A stretch of 5,459 bases of DNA from Alphaproteobacteria bacterium (lineage in GTDB: Bacteria > Pseudomonadota > Alphaproteobacteria > UBA8366), in assembly GCA_030743445.1 (NCBI GenBank), contig JASLSL010000140.1, positions 1 to 5,459 on the forward strand, given 5' to 3'. Positions 1 through 5,459 of the stretch are shown here, piece by piece. The translations under genes and the position numbers were made by a program. Within the stretch, counting starts at the first letter, position 1, and every line of letters starts with the position of its first letter. Under the pieces are notes generated by a model. The model searched no databases. It worked only from the letters and a program-made list of their open reading frames with translations, and was not told the origin of the DNA.

Positions 1-120
1 GTCCCGGACCAGGTGCACGTGCTGTTCGAGGGCCAGATCGTGCGCTCGGGCGACAAGGATTTGGCGCTCGAGCTGGAGAAGGACGGCTACTGCCAGTTCT
101 TCGACGTGGCCGCGGCTTGA
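1..120 (+). CDS. sufC: SufC, Fe-S assembly ATPase, C-terminal fragment
   Basis: Only the last 39 codons and the TGA stop are present; the gene is cut by the window edge and is not a pseudogene on this evidence. The reading frame starts at base 1 (V-P-D-Q-V-H-V-L) and contains the segment G-Q-I-V-R-S-G-D-K followed by L-A-L-E-L-E, the typical end of SufC proteins, where a final beta hairpin and helix follow the ABC ATPase core. The Walker A, signature and Walker B motifs would lie upstream, outside the window. SufC is the cytoplasmic ATPase of the SufBC2D scaffold, where ATP binding and hydrolysis drive the shape change needed for cluster assembly. The assignment rests on this short tail plus the sufD gene that starts about 30 bases later. 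The closing residues F-F-D-V-A-A-A appear to be a lineage-specific tail. Confidence 0.88.
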   Translation, partial: VPDQVHVLFEGQIVRSGDKDLALELEKDGYCQFFDVAAA

Positions 121-143
121 GGACTGCAAACTCGATGCCCGAC

Positions 144-150
144 GAGGTGA
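144..150 (+). promoter_or_regulatory. Ribosome binding site for the chosen sufD start
   Basis: GAGGTGA lies just upstream of the ATG at 153, with five bases between AGG and the start codon. It is better placed than the GAGGA at 119-123, which sits 11 bases before the in-frame ATG at 135. It is the reason for choosing 153, although 135 (six residues longer) remains possible. Confidence 0.5.
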
Positions 151-152
151 CC

Positions 153-1451
153 ATGCAACCGCTCGCCGAACGCTTCGAGGAGGCGGCGCCGCTGTTCGCC
201 GGCGCCGGTCTGCCGTGGCTCAAGGCGCTGCGCCAGACGGGGCTCGAGCGCTACAACACGCTCGGCCTGCCGACCCCGCGGGTCGAGGCGTGGAAGTACA
301 CCAATCTGCGCTCGCTCGCCCGGGCCGGGTTCAAGCCGGCGGTGCTGGCCCCCGACGTCTCGCTCGACACGGTGCCGCAAGCCCGCGCGCTCGTGCTTGC
401 GGCCCCCGTCGCGGTGCTGGTCAACGGGAAATTCCGCGCCGACCTGTCGCGGCTCGACGACCTGCCGGAAGGCATCGAGGTCGCCGGCTTCGCTGACATG
501 CTGGAAAGCGACCCGGCGGCGATCGAGCGGTTGCTCGAAGAGACGGGCGACGACACGCCGATGCGGGCGCTCAATGCCGCCTTCATGGCCGACGGATTGG
601 TCGTGCGGATCGCCGCCGGCGCCAAGGCCGACCGTCCGGTCCACCTGATCTCGGTCGGGGCCGCGGCGGACGCCCCGCTCGCCTTCCACCCGCGCAATCT
701 GATCCATGCCGGGGAAGACAGCCGCGCCATCCTGGTCGAAAGCCATGTCGGCGCCGGCGGGGTCTATCTCGGCAATTCGGTGACCGACGCGGTGGTCGGG
801 CCGGGCGCCGTGCTCGACCACATCAAGCTGCAGAACGAGGATCGCGCCTCATATCATCTGGCCCTGACCGGCGTCGCGCTCGCCGAGGGATCGACCTACC
901 GCAACTTCACGCTTTCCGCCGGGGCGCGGTTGGCGCGCAACGAGATTCACGCGACCCTGGAGGGCGGCGGGATCGAGTGCCGGCTCGACGGCGCCTATAT
1001 GGCGCGCGGCTCGCAGCATCTCGACACCACCACCTTCATCGACCACGCCAAGCCCGGCAGCGAATCCCGCGAGACCTACAAGGGTGTGCTCGACGGCCAG
1101 TCGCGCGGCGTCTTCCAGGGCAAGATCCTGGTCCGCCGCGACGCCCAGAAGACCGACGGCCACCAGCTCAACAAGGCGCTGCTGCTGTCGCCCGAGGCCG
1201 AAATCGACACCAAGCCCGAGCTCGAAATCTACGCCGACGACGTCAAGTGCAGCCACGGGGCGACCGCGGGCGAGATCGACGAGGAACAGATGTTCTACCT
1301 CCAGGCCCGGGGCATCGACCGCGAAGACGCGCGCGACCTGCTGGTCGCGGCCTTCCTGGAGGAGGCGATCGAGACTATCGCCGTCGCCGAGGCGCGGGAC
1401 GCGATGCGCCAGGTGGTGGCCATGTGGCTCACGGAAGGCAAGACGCCATGA
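153..1451 (+). CDS. sufD: SufD, Fe-S cluster assembly scaffold subunit
   Basis: The product is 432 residues, close to the usual SufD length of about 420-440. SufD is the non-catalytic partner of SufB in the cytoplasmic SufBC2D complex, where nascent clusters form from persulfide sulfur and iron. Seen in the sequence: an N-terminal helical region with the family motif R-V-E-A-W-K-Y-T (about residues 43-50), a central beta-helix region (about 150-350) rich in short hydrophobic repeats, and the C-terminal signature K-C-S-H-G-A-T-A-G at 365-373. In that signature His368 corresponds to the histidine (His360 in E. coli) placed at the SufB-SufD interface, and Cys366 is its neighbour. The gene follows sufC by about 30 bases and its TGA overlaps the sufS start in ATGA. 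In-frame alternative starts are ATG at 135 and TTG at 117; the latter overlaps the sufC stop. SufD is preferred over its paralogue SufB because it is shorter, lies after sufC and has the SufD-type N terminus. Confidence 0.95.
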   Translation: MQPLAERFEEAAPLFAGAGLPWLKALRQTGLERYNTLGLPTPRVEAWKYTNLRSLARAGFKPAVLAPDVSLDTVPQARALVLAAPVAVLVNGKFRADLSRLDDLPEGIEVAGFADMLESDPAAIERLLEETGDDTPMRALNAAFMADGLVVRIAAGAKADRPVHLISVGAAADAPLAFHPRNLIHAGEDSRAILVESHVGAGGVYLGNSVTDAVVGPGAVLDHIKLQNEDRASYHLALTGVALAEGSTYRNFTLSAGARLARNEIHATLEGGGIECRLDGAYMARGSQHLDTTTFIDHAKPGSESRETYKGVLDGQSRGVFQGKILVRRDAQKTDGHQLNKALLLSPEAEIDTKPELEIYADDVKCSHGATAGEIDEEQMFYLQARGIDREDARDLLVAAFLEEAIETIAVAEARDAMRQVVAMWLTEGKTP

Positions 1452-2701
1452 CCGGAACAGCCCGAGCGACCACGCCTGGCGAGGCCTACGACATCGAGCG
1501 CATCCGTGCTGATTTTCCGATCCTGGGCCGCGAGGTCCACGGCAAGCCGCTGGTCTATCTCGACAACGGCGCCTCGGCGCAGAAGCCGCAATCGGTGATC
1601 GACACCATGCGCGCGGTCTACGAGGACGAATACGCCAACGTGCACCGCGGACTGCACTACCTTTCGGCCACCCTGACCGACCGCTACGAGGGCGTACGCG
1701 AGACCGTGCGCCGGTTCATCAACGCCGAGAAGACCTCCGAGATCGTCTTCACCCGGAACGTATCGGAAGCGATCAACCTGGTCGCGGCGTCCTATGGCCG
1801 CGCCAACCTTACCGAGGGCGACGAGGTCATCATCTCGGTGTTGGAACATCACTCCAACATCGTGCCCTGGCAGATGCTGCGCGACGAGAAGGGCGTCGTG
1901 CTCAAGGTCGCGCCGATCTCGGACGACGGCGAGTTCCTGTTGGCCGAGTTCGAGAAGCTCTTGGGCGACCGCACCAAGCTGGTCGCCATCGCACACACCT
2001 CGAACGTGCTGGGGACGATCCTGCCGGCCAAGGAGATCGTGCGCCTCTCCCATGATGCGGGCGCCAAGGTGTTGTTCGACGGCGCCCAGGCGGCGGTTCA
2101 TATGCCGGTCGACGTCCGGGACCTCGACTGCGATTTTTACGGGTTCACCGGACACAAACTCTACGGGCCGACCGGGATCGGCGTGCTCTACGGCAAGGAG
2201 GCCGTGCTCGACGCCATGCCGCCCTACCAGGGCGGCGGCGACATGATCGCCATGGTCACGATGGAGAAGAGCACCTGGGCGCCGCTGCCGCACAAGTTCG
2301 AAGCCGGCACCCCGGCGATCGTCCAGGCGATCGGCCTGGGGGCGGCGATCGATTACGTCACCGACATCGGCATGGCGGCGATCGCCGAGCATGAGCATGA
2401 CGTGCTGACTTACGCGACGCAGCGGCTCTCGGCGATCGACGGGTTGCAGATATATGGAACCGCGCCGAGCAAGGCGGCGATCGTCTCGTTCACCATGGAG
2501 AGCGCCCATCCGCACGACATCTCGACGGTGATCGACCGCGCCGGGGTGGCGATCCGCGCCGGCCACCACTGCGCCCTGCCGCTGATCGACCGGCTCGGCG
2601 TGCCGGCGTTGGCGCGCGCGTCCTTCGGCCTCTACAACACGCGGGCGGAAGTCGACGCGCTGGCCGAAGCGCTCGAAGCGGTACAGGAGATATTCGGCTG
2701 A
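1448..2701 (+). CDS. sufS: SufS, group II cysteine desulfurase
   Basis: This 417-residue pyridoxal-phosphate enzyme converts L-cysteine to L-alanine and keeps the sulfur as a persulfide on its catalytic cysteine, feeding the SUF scaffold in the cytoplasm. Visible landmarks: N-terminal Y-L-D-N-G-A-S-A-Q-K-P (38-47), E-H-H-S-N (133-137) with the cofactor-stacking histidine, D-G-A-Q-A (211-215) binding the cofactor ring, the Schiff-base lysine Lys237 in T-G-H-K-L-Y-G, the active cysteine Cys375 in R-A-G-H-H-C-A, and R-A-S-F-G-L-Y-N-T (390-398), whose arginine binds the substrate carboxylate. The short loop around Cys375 marks group II rather than IscS-type enzymes. His356 in H-P-H-D lies 19 residues before Cys375, exactly where Bacillus subtilis SufS has the zinc-swapping His342; E. 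coli SufS has tyrosine there. This predicts SufU as the partner. The start ATG overlaps the sufD stop (ATGA), with GGAAGG at 1433-1438 as ribosome site. The frame stays open upstream through sufD, but only by composition. Confidence 0.97.
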   Translation: MTGTARATTPGEAYDIERIRADFPILGREVHGKPLVYLDNGASAQKPQSVIDTMRAVYEDEYANVHRGLHYLSATLTDRYEGVRETVRRFINAEKTSEIVFTRNVSEAINLVAASYGRANLTEGDEVIISVLEHHSNIVPWQMLRDEKGVVLKVAPISDDGEFLLAEFEKLLGDRTKLVAIAHTSNVLGTILPAKEIVRLSHDAGAKVLFDGAQAAVHMPVDVRDLDCDFYGFTGHKLYGPTGIGVLYGKEAVLDAMPPYQGGGDMIAMVTMEKSTWAPLPHKFEAGTPAIVQAIGLGAAIDYVTDIGMAAIAEHEHDVLTYATQRLSAIDGLQIYGTAPSKAAIVSFTMESAHPHDISTVIDRAGVAIRAGHHCALPLIDRLGVPALARASFGLYNTRAEVDALAEALEAVQEIFG

Positions 2702-3168
2702 TGTTCGACGACCTGCGCGATCTCTACCAAGAGGTGATCCTCGACCACGGCAAGGACCCGCGGAACTTCCGCAAGCCGGACGAGGCGAACCGCGAGGCGC
2801 TCGGCCAGAACCCGCTGTGCGGCGATCAGCTCGTGGTCTACCTCGAGCTCGACGACCATGGGGTGATCCAGGACGCCGCCTTCGTCGGCAAGGGCTGCGC
2901 GATCTCGGTCGCCTCGGCCTCGATGATGACCGAGCTGATCCAGGGCAAGACCGAGGCCGAAGCGGATGCTTTGTTCGGCCGTTTCCGCGGCATGTGCACG
3001 TCCGACGAAGAACCGGATTTCGCCGACGCGGGAGACGAGGACATGGAGCGCCTGCAGGTGCTCTCGGGCGTGCGCCAGTTCCCGGTCCGGGTCAAATGCG
3101 CGACCCTCGCCTGGCACGCGATGAACGCGGCGCTCAGGGGCGAAGCGCAAGTGAGCACGGAGGAGTAA
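2701..3168 (+). CDS. sufU: SufU, zinc-dependent sulfurtransferase (NifU/IscU fold)
   Basis: This 155-residue protein has the IscU fold with the three conserved cysteines Cys40 (N-P-L-C-G-D), Cys66 (G-K-G-C-A-I-S) and Cys133 (V-K-C-A-T-L-A-W), plus Asp42. These match the zinc ligands of B. subtilis SufU. About 66 residues separate the second and third cysteines, the long interval typical of SufU; classical IscU has a shorter interval, and its L-P-P-V-K motif is absent here. SufU proteins take the persulfide from SufS by a zinc-ligand exchange and pass it to SufB. The C-terminal tail after about residue 145 is polar and probably disordered. The ATG shares one base with the sufS stop (TGATG), and AGGAG at 2685-2689 can serve as ribosome site, so translational coupling with its partner enzyme is likely. 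Many databases name this family 'SUF system NifU family Fe-S cluster assembly protein'. A scaffold role cannot be excluded from sequence alone. Confidence 0.92.
   Translation: MFDDLRDLYQEVILDHGKDPRNFRKPDEANREALGQNPLCGDQLVVYLELDDHGVIQDAAFVGKGCAISVASASMMTELIQGKTEAEADALFGRFRGMCTSDEEPDFADAGDEDMERLQVLSGVRQFPVRVKCATLAWHAMNAALRGEAQVSTEE
3159..3165 (+). promoter_or_regulatory. Ribosome binding site for sufT, inside the sufU 3' end
   Basis: GGAGGAG, a strong Shine-Dalgarno match, overlaps the last codons of sufU (the two C-terminal glutamates) and ends seven bases before the sufT ATG at 3173. It supports that start over the in-frame ATG at 3197, and suggests that ribosomes finishing sufU may reinitiate at sufT. 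Confidence 0.6.
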
Positions 3169-3172
3169 GGCG

Positions 3173-3568
3173 ATGCAGCCCCCCTATGGCGGATATATGC
3201 CCCCGGCGCCCGAAGCCGGCCTGGCCGCCACCGCCGGCGAGCCGATCGATCCGGCGGTGGTGAAGCTCGCGGAAAAGGACGCGGTGGTCGAGGCGTTGAA
3301 GACGATCCACGATCCGGAAATTCCGGTCAACATCTACGACCTGGGACTGATTTACGACGTCGCCATGTCGGACGACGGCAACGTCGCGATCGCGATGACG
3401 CTGACCGCGCCCGCCTGTCCCGTCGCCGGCGAGATGCCGCAATGGGTCGCCGATGCGGCCGCCGGGGTCGAAGGGGTCGGCAAGGTCGAAGTCGAGCTGG
3501 TGTGGGATCCGCCGTGGAATCTCGAACTGATGTCGGACGAGGCGAAAGTCGCCCTCGACATGTGGTAA
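3173..3568 (+). CDS. sufT: SufT, DUF59/MIP18-family Fe-S maturation factor
   Basis: This 131-residue protein consists of a loose N-terminal tail rich in proline, glycine and alanine (about 1-27) and a single MIP18/DUF59 domain (about 34-131). The domain shows its usual signatures: H-D-P-E-I-P-V-N-I-Y-D-L-G-L-I-Y (46-61), T-L-T-A-P-A-C-P-V-A-G (76-86) with the single conserved cysteine Cys82, and V-W-D-P-P-W (110-115). Members of this family found in SUF operons help mature Fe-S proteins and are needed mainly when cluster demand is high; the biochemical step is not settled. It is a small cytoplasmic protein without signal peptide or membrane segment. The related Mrp/ApbC proteins carry this domain fused to a P-loop ATPase, which is absent here. 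The start is supported by GGAGGAG in the sufU end, four bases of spacing and no better candidate nearby. Databases often name it 'SUF system Fe-S cluster assembly protein'. Confidence 0.92.
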   Translation: MQPPYGGYMPPAPEAGLAATAGEPIDPAVVKLAEKDAVVEALKTIHDPEIPVNIYDLGLIYDVAMSDDGNVAIAMTLTAPACPVAGEMPQWVADAAAGVEGVGKVEVELVWDPPWNLELMSDEAKVALDMW

Positions 3569-3599
3569 GAAATCAACAGACGATGACGAGAGAAAAGAG
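3569..3599 (+). promoter_or_regulatory. Purine-rich spacer and weak ribosome site before sufA
   Basis: The 31 bases between sufT and sufA are about 42% G+C and contain only two T, with 25 purines, in sharp contrast to the surrounding coding DNA. GAGAG at 3588-3592 and AAGAG at 3595-3599 are the only Shine-Dalgarno-like stretches, the second too close to the ATG. The unstructured, A-rich context probably helps ribosome loading. No convincing sigma-70 promoter is visible. Confidence 0.4.
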
Positions 3600-3935
3600 A
3601 TGAGCGCAGCCCTTCTGACCCTGACCGAGGCCGCCGCCGAGCGCGCCATGACGCTGATCGCCCAGGCCGACAAGCCGATCCTGGGCCTGCGCGTGGGCGT
3701 CAATTCGCGCGGCTGTTCGGGCTACAGCTACTTCGTCGAATACGCCGAGGAGCAGAAGCCGTTCGAGGAAGTGGTCGAGGACCGGGGGGTCAAGCTGTTC
3801 ATCGACCCGATGGCGACGATGTTCATCGTCGGCTCGGAAATGGATTACCAGGAAGACAAGCTGGAGTCGGGCTTCGTGTTCAACAATCCGAACGAGACCG
3901 GGCGGTGCGGCTGCGGGGAGTCGTTCAGCGTTTGA
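3600..3935 (+). CDS. sufA: SufA, A-type Fe-S carrier (HesB/IscA family)
   Basis: The product is 111 residues, the normal length for an A-type carrier. The three conserved cysteines are all present: Cys39 in R-G-C-S-G-Y, and Cys103 and Cys105 in the C-terminal C-G-C-G-E-S-F. The 64-residue interval between the first two matches IscA and SufA. Other family marks are V-G-S-E-M-D-Y (77-83) and G-F-V-F-N-N-P-N (91-98). Such proteins receive clusters from the scaffold, here SufBCD, and hand them to apoproteins in the cytoplasm, usually as dimers. SufA is preferred over IscA or ErpA because of its place at the end of a SUF operon; motifs alone do not separate these paralogues well. The ATG at 3600 puts the family's usual short N-terminal strand (L-L-T-L-T-E) right at the start, so no longer form is needed. 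It is the last plus-strand gene here and runs convergently toward the transporter gene. Confidence 0.93.
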   Translation: MSAALLTLTEAAAERAMTLIAQADKPILGLRVGVNSRGCSGYSYFVEYAEEQKPFEEVVEDRGVKLFIDPMATMFIVGSEMDYQEDKLESGFVFNNPNETGRCGCGESFSV

Positions 3936-3945
3936 GGCGAACGAG

Positions 3946-3978
3946 GCCGGCGGGCGCAATCGCGGCGCCGCCGCCGGC
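3946..3978. terminator. GC-rich hairpin between convergent genes, possible bidirectional terminator
   Basis: The outer arms 3946-3952 (GCCGGCG) and 3972-3978 (CGCCGGC) pair perfectly. The inner arms 3953-3957 (GGCGC) and 3965-3969 (GCGCC) also pair, leaving a two-base bulge at 3970-3971 and a seven-base loop. Bases 3969-3982 form a competing perfect palindrome, CGCCGCCGGCGGCG. The hairpin lies 10 bases past the sufA stop and 21 bases past the transporter stop, where termination is expected from both sides. No T-run follows on either strand, so it is not a canonical intrinsic terminator; it could instead act as an RNA 3'-end stabiliser or simply reflect the high GC. Confidence 0.4.
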
Positions 3979-3999
3979 GGCGAGGATCGGTAGCGTCAC

Positions 4000-5238
4000 C
4001 TATCGCGGTTCTTCCCGGCGCAGGCCGCGCGGCAAAAGATAGGCGCAAATCGTCGCCAACAACCCGCCGAGCCCGAGCACCACGAAGGCCCAGCCCCAAT
4101 CGGTCGGCGGCTGGCCGGCCGGGTTGGTCGCATCGATCACCATGCCGAACACCAAGGGCGCGATCGCGCCGGCGCCAAAGCCGAGCACGCCGCGAACCGC
4201 CAGGGTCGAGCCCAGATAGGCCGGGCGCGTCACCTCGGTGATCGCGGTCGACAGCACCGGCGAGTCGCCGAGCGAGGTAAAGGCGTAGATCGCGCCGACC
4301 ACGGCGACGACGGCGATCGGCAGCGCCACCATCCAGCCGATGGCGAACGAGCAGACGGTGCTGGCGGCGGCGAGCGACAGCAGCACCGTGCGCCGTCCGA
4401 GCCGGTCCGACAATTGCCCCATCGTGGACGACGCGAAAAATCCGACGATGTGGAACCCCGCGGAGAGGAAGGCGCCGCCCGCCGCAAGCGCGGCGAGGGC
4501 ACCCGACCCGCTGGCCGCGAGGCTGGCGGCGAGGAAGGCGGGCATCCAGGCCCACATGCCCAACAACTCCCAACTGTGGAAGGTGTAGCCGCCGACCAGC
4601 TTGACCGCCGGCCCGTTGGTCGCGATTTCCCTGACGAAGCCCTGGTCGCGCTCGTGGGCGTGGATCACGTTCGGTGTCCGGCGCAGGGCGATAAGGGCAA
4701 TCGCCGACCCGAGCAGGGTAAACCCCGCGGTGACCAGGAACGCCAGCTTGTAACCGCCGACCGCCAGCATCCAGCCCGCGAGACCGAGCGAGAGCGCGTA
4801 GCCGAGCGAGGTGCCGGCGATCAGCCAGCCCATCGCCCCGCCGCGGCGCTCGGAGGGATAGCGGTCCGAGATCAGCATGATGGCGGGGTAGTAGGTGCCA
4901 CCCTGGGACAGCGCCACCAGGGTGAACAGCACCAGGCCGCTGAGGAAGGACTCGGCGAAAAGAGCGAACAACAGGGCGGTTATCCCGCTGAGCGAGGCCG
5001 ACACCAGGAACACCCTCGAGGCCCCGATCTTGTCGGCGAGCCAGGAGAACACGACCAGCGAGATCATGTAGCCGAAGTGGAAGCCGCCGGCGATGGTGCC
5101 GGCCTCGGTCGCGGTCATGTCCCATGCTTCCAGCAACACTGTCAGGCAGGCGGCGTAGGTCATGAAGATCGTCGTCATCAGCATCCGCGAGACGACGACG
5201 GAACCAAGCCAGGGGTCGCGGGCCAAATTCGCCAGCAT
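4000..5238 (-). CDS. Major facilitator superfamily transporter, substrate unknown
   Basis: This 412-residue inner-membrane protein is predicted by eye to have 12 helices, at about residues 14-36, 47-68, 76-96, 99-122, 134-157, 163-185, 213-235, 247-270, 284-302, 304-324, 340-366 and 382-403. Two copies of the MFS loop motif are seen: W-L-A-D-K-I-G-A-S-R at 66-75 between helices 2 and 3, and Q-L-S-D-R-L-G-R-R at 275-283 between helices 8 and 9. A charged cytoplasmic loop (about 186-210) joins the two halves. The family moves small solutes by proton or solute coupling, or uniport; nothing here identifies the substrate. The start ATG is preceded on its strand by GAGGG at 5252-5248, nine bases away. 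The gene converges on sufA and is codirectional with the tRNA gene 85 bases upstream. It has no visible link to Fe-S assembly. A long overlapping open frame on the same strand (5272-3845) is rich in arginine and lacks membrane character, so it is a compositional shadow. Confidence 0.9.
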   Translation of the reverse strand: MLANLARDPWLGSVVVSRMLMTTIFMTYAACLTVLLEAWDMTATEAGTIAGGFHFGYMISLVVFSWLADKIGASRVFLVSASLSGITALLFALFAESFLSGLVLFTLVALSQGGTYYPAIMLISDRYPSERRGGAMGWLIAGTSLGYALSLGLAGWMLAVGGYKLAFLVTAGFTLLGSAIALIALRRTPNVIHAHERDQGFVREIATNGPAVKLVGGYTFHSWELLGMWAWMPAFLAASLAASGSGALAALAAGGAFLSAGFHIVGFFASSTMGQLSDRLGRRTVLLSLAAASTVCSFAIGWMVALPIAVVAVVGAIYAFTSLGDSPVLSTAITEVTRPAYLGSTLAVRGVLGFGAGAIAPLVFGMVIDATNPAGQPPTDWGWAFVVLGLGGLLATICAYLLPRGLRREEPR

Positions 5239-5286
5239 CCAGGAACACCCTCAACCGGCCCCGCGAACGCACCGAGGCCCGGCACC

Positions 5287-5316
5287 TACGAACAACGACG
5301 AATGCGGCGAAGTCAA
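5287..5316 (-). promoter_or_regulatory. Weak promoter candidate for the transporter gene
   Basis: On the minus strand TTGACT (5316-5311) is a good -35 box. An 18-base spacer leads to TTCGTA (5292-5287), a poor -10 box. Transcription would begin near 5280, giving a leader of about 40 bases before the ATG at 5238. The alternative is read-through from the tRNA gene immediately upstream. Confidence 0.25.
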
Positions 5317-5323
5317 GAAAGGC

Positions 5324-5397
5324 TGGAGCGGGTGAGGGGAGTCGAACCCCCGTCTAAAGCTTGGGAAGCTTTCGTTCTACCGTTGAACTACACCCGC
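5324..5397 (-). tRNA. tRNA-Gly (anticodon CCC)
   Basis: Read on the minus strand, the sequence folds into a full cloverleaf. The acceptor arms are GCGGGTG and CACCCGC. The D arm is GTTC/GAAC with a seven-base loop. The anticodon arm AAAGC/GCTTT encloses TTCCCAA. The variable loop is AGAC. The T arm GGGGG/CCCCT has the loop TTCGACT and one G-U pair. The anticodon CCC (plus-strand 5363-5365, GGG) reads the glycine codon GGG. The discriminator base is U73, as in bacterial tRNA-Gly, and the CCA end is encoded at 5326-5324. All stems are intact, so the gene should be functional. GGG is also readable by the UCC isoacceptor by wobble; an extra CCC species is common in high-GC genomes. Confidence 0.96.
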
Positions 5398-5459
5398 GCT
5401 TCAAGCGGACCGTCGGTTTCGCCAGTTTAGGTGCTGGCAAGCGCCCGCGCCAGTCGCTC

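Noticed and set aside
977..1447. In-frame upstream extension of the sufS frame across sufD (start at 977)
   Set aside because: The added residues are arginine- and proline-rich with no family similarity, whereas SufS starts normally at 1448 with a ribosome site and an ATGA overlap. The open frame is a product of high GC.
2341..2483. Repeated GGCGGCGATCG words within sufS and elsewhere
   Set aside because: They fall on Ala-Ala-Ile codons in frame, with uneven spacing. They reflect codon preference, not an iterated palindrome family such as HIP1 or a repeat array.
1295..2569. Long minus-strand open frame opposite sufS (424 codons)
   Set aside because: It is an antisense shadow of a clearly real gene, with composition rich in Arg, His, Asp and Val and no recognisable domain.
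3845..5272. 475-codon minus-strand open frame overlapping the transporter gene
   Set aside because: It is arginine-rich, lacks membrane segments and shares the strand with the convincing 412-residue MFS protein in another frame, so it is a shadow.
4414..5430. 338-codon plus-strand open frame opposite the transporter and running through the tRNA gene
   Set aside because: It crosses a structural RNA gene, has Gly/Arg/Glu/Gln-rich low-complexity translation, and mirrors the transporter codons.
5398..5459. Promoter or terminator signals upstream of the tRNA gene (TAAACT at 5429-5424 and TTGCCA at 5440-5435 on the minus strand; 5-bp inverted repeat GCCAG/CTGGC at 5421-5438)
   Set aside because: No -35/-10 pair with good matches and proper spacing could be formed, and the inverted repeat is too short to call.

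Overview
The window looks like a chromosomal segment of a high-GC alphaproteobacterium, probably of the Rhodospirillales type. This is inferred from base composition (roughly two thirds G+C by eye), heavy G/C use at third codon positions, and a tightly packed SUF gene order. No taxonomic search was possible. The content is mostly core housekeeping DNA; no mobile element, CRISPR array or phage gene was seen.

Positions 1-3935, plus strand: the 3' part of a SUF iron-sulfur cluster assembly operon. It starts with the last 39 codons of sufC (ABC-type ATPase), followed by sufD (scaffold subunit), sufS (cysteine desulfurase), sufU (U-type zinc sulfurtransferase), sufT (DUF59/MIP18 family maturation factor) and sufA (A-type carrier). 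sufD/sufS overlap in ATGA, sufS/sufU overlap in TGATG, and sufU/sufT are 4 bases apart, so the genes are probably co-transcribed and partly translationally coupled. sufA follows after a 31-base purine-rich spacer. The proposed flow is: SufS takes sulfur from cysteine as a persulfide, SufU accepts it, the SufBCD complex builds the cluster (SufB and most of SufC lie outside the window), and SufA and SufT help deliver it to apoproteins. SufS carries the HPHD motif of SufU-partnered desulfurases, which agrees with sufU being the next gene and with the absence of sufE here.

Positions 3936-3999: a 64-base gap between convergent genes, with a strong GC-rich hairpin that may terminate transcription from either side.

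Positions 4000-5238, minus strand: a 412-residue, probably 12-helix major facilitator superfamily transporter of unknown substrate. Positions 5239-5323 hold its leader and a weak promoter candidate. Positions 5324-5397, minus strand: a complete tRNA-Gly with anticodon CCC and an encoded CCA end. The last 62 bases show no gene.

No convincing undescribed system was found. The most notable points are the SufS-SufU pairing in a proteobacterial setting and a few small uncertainties about starts and regulation.
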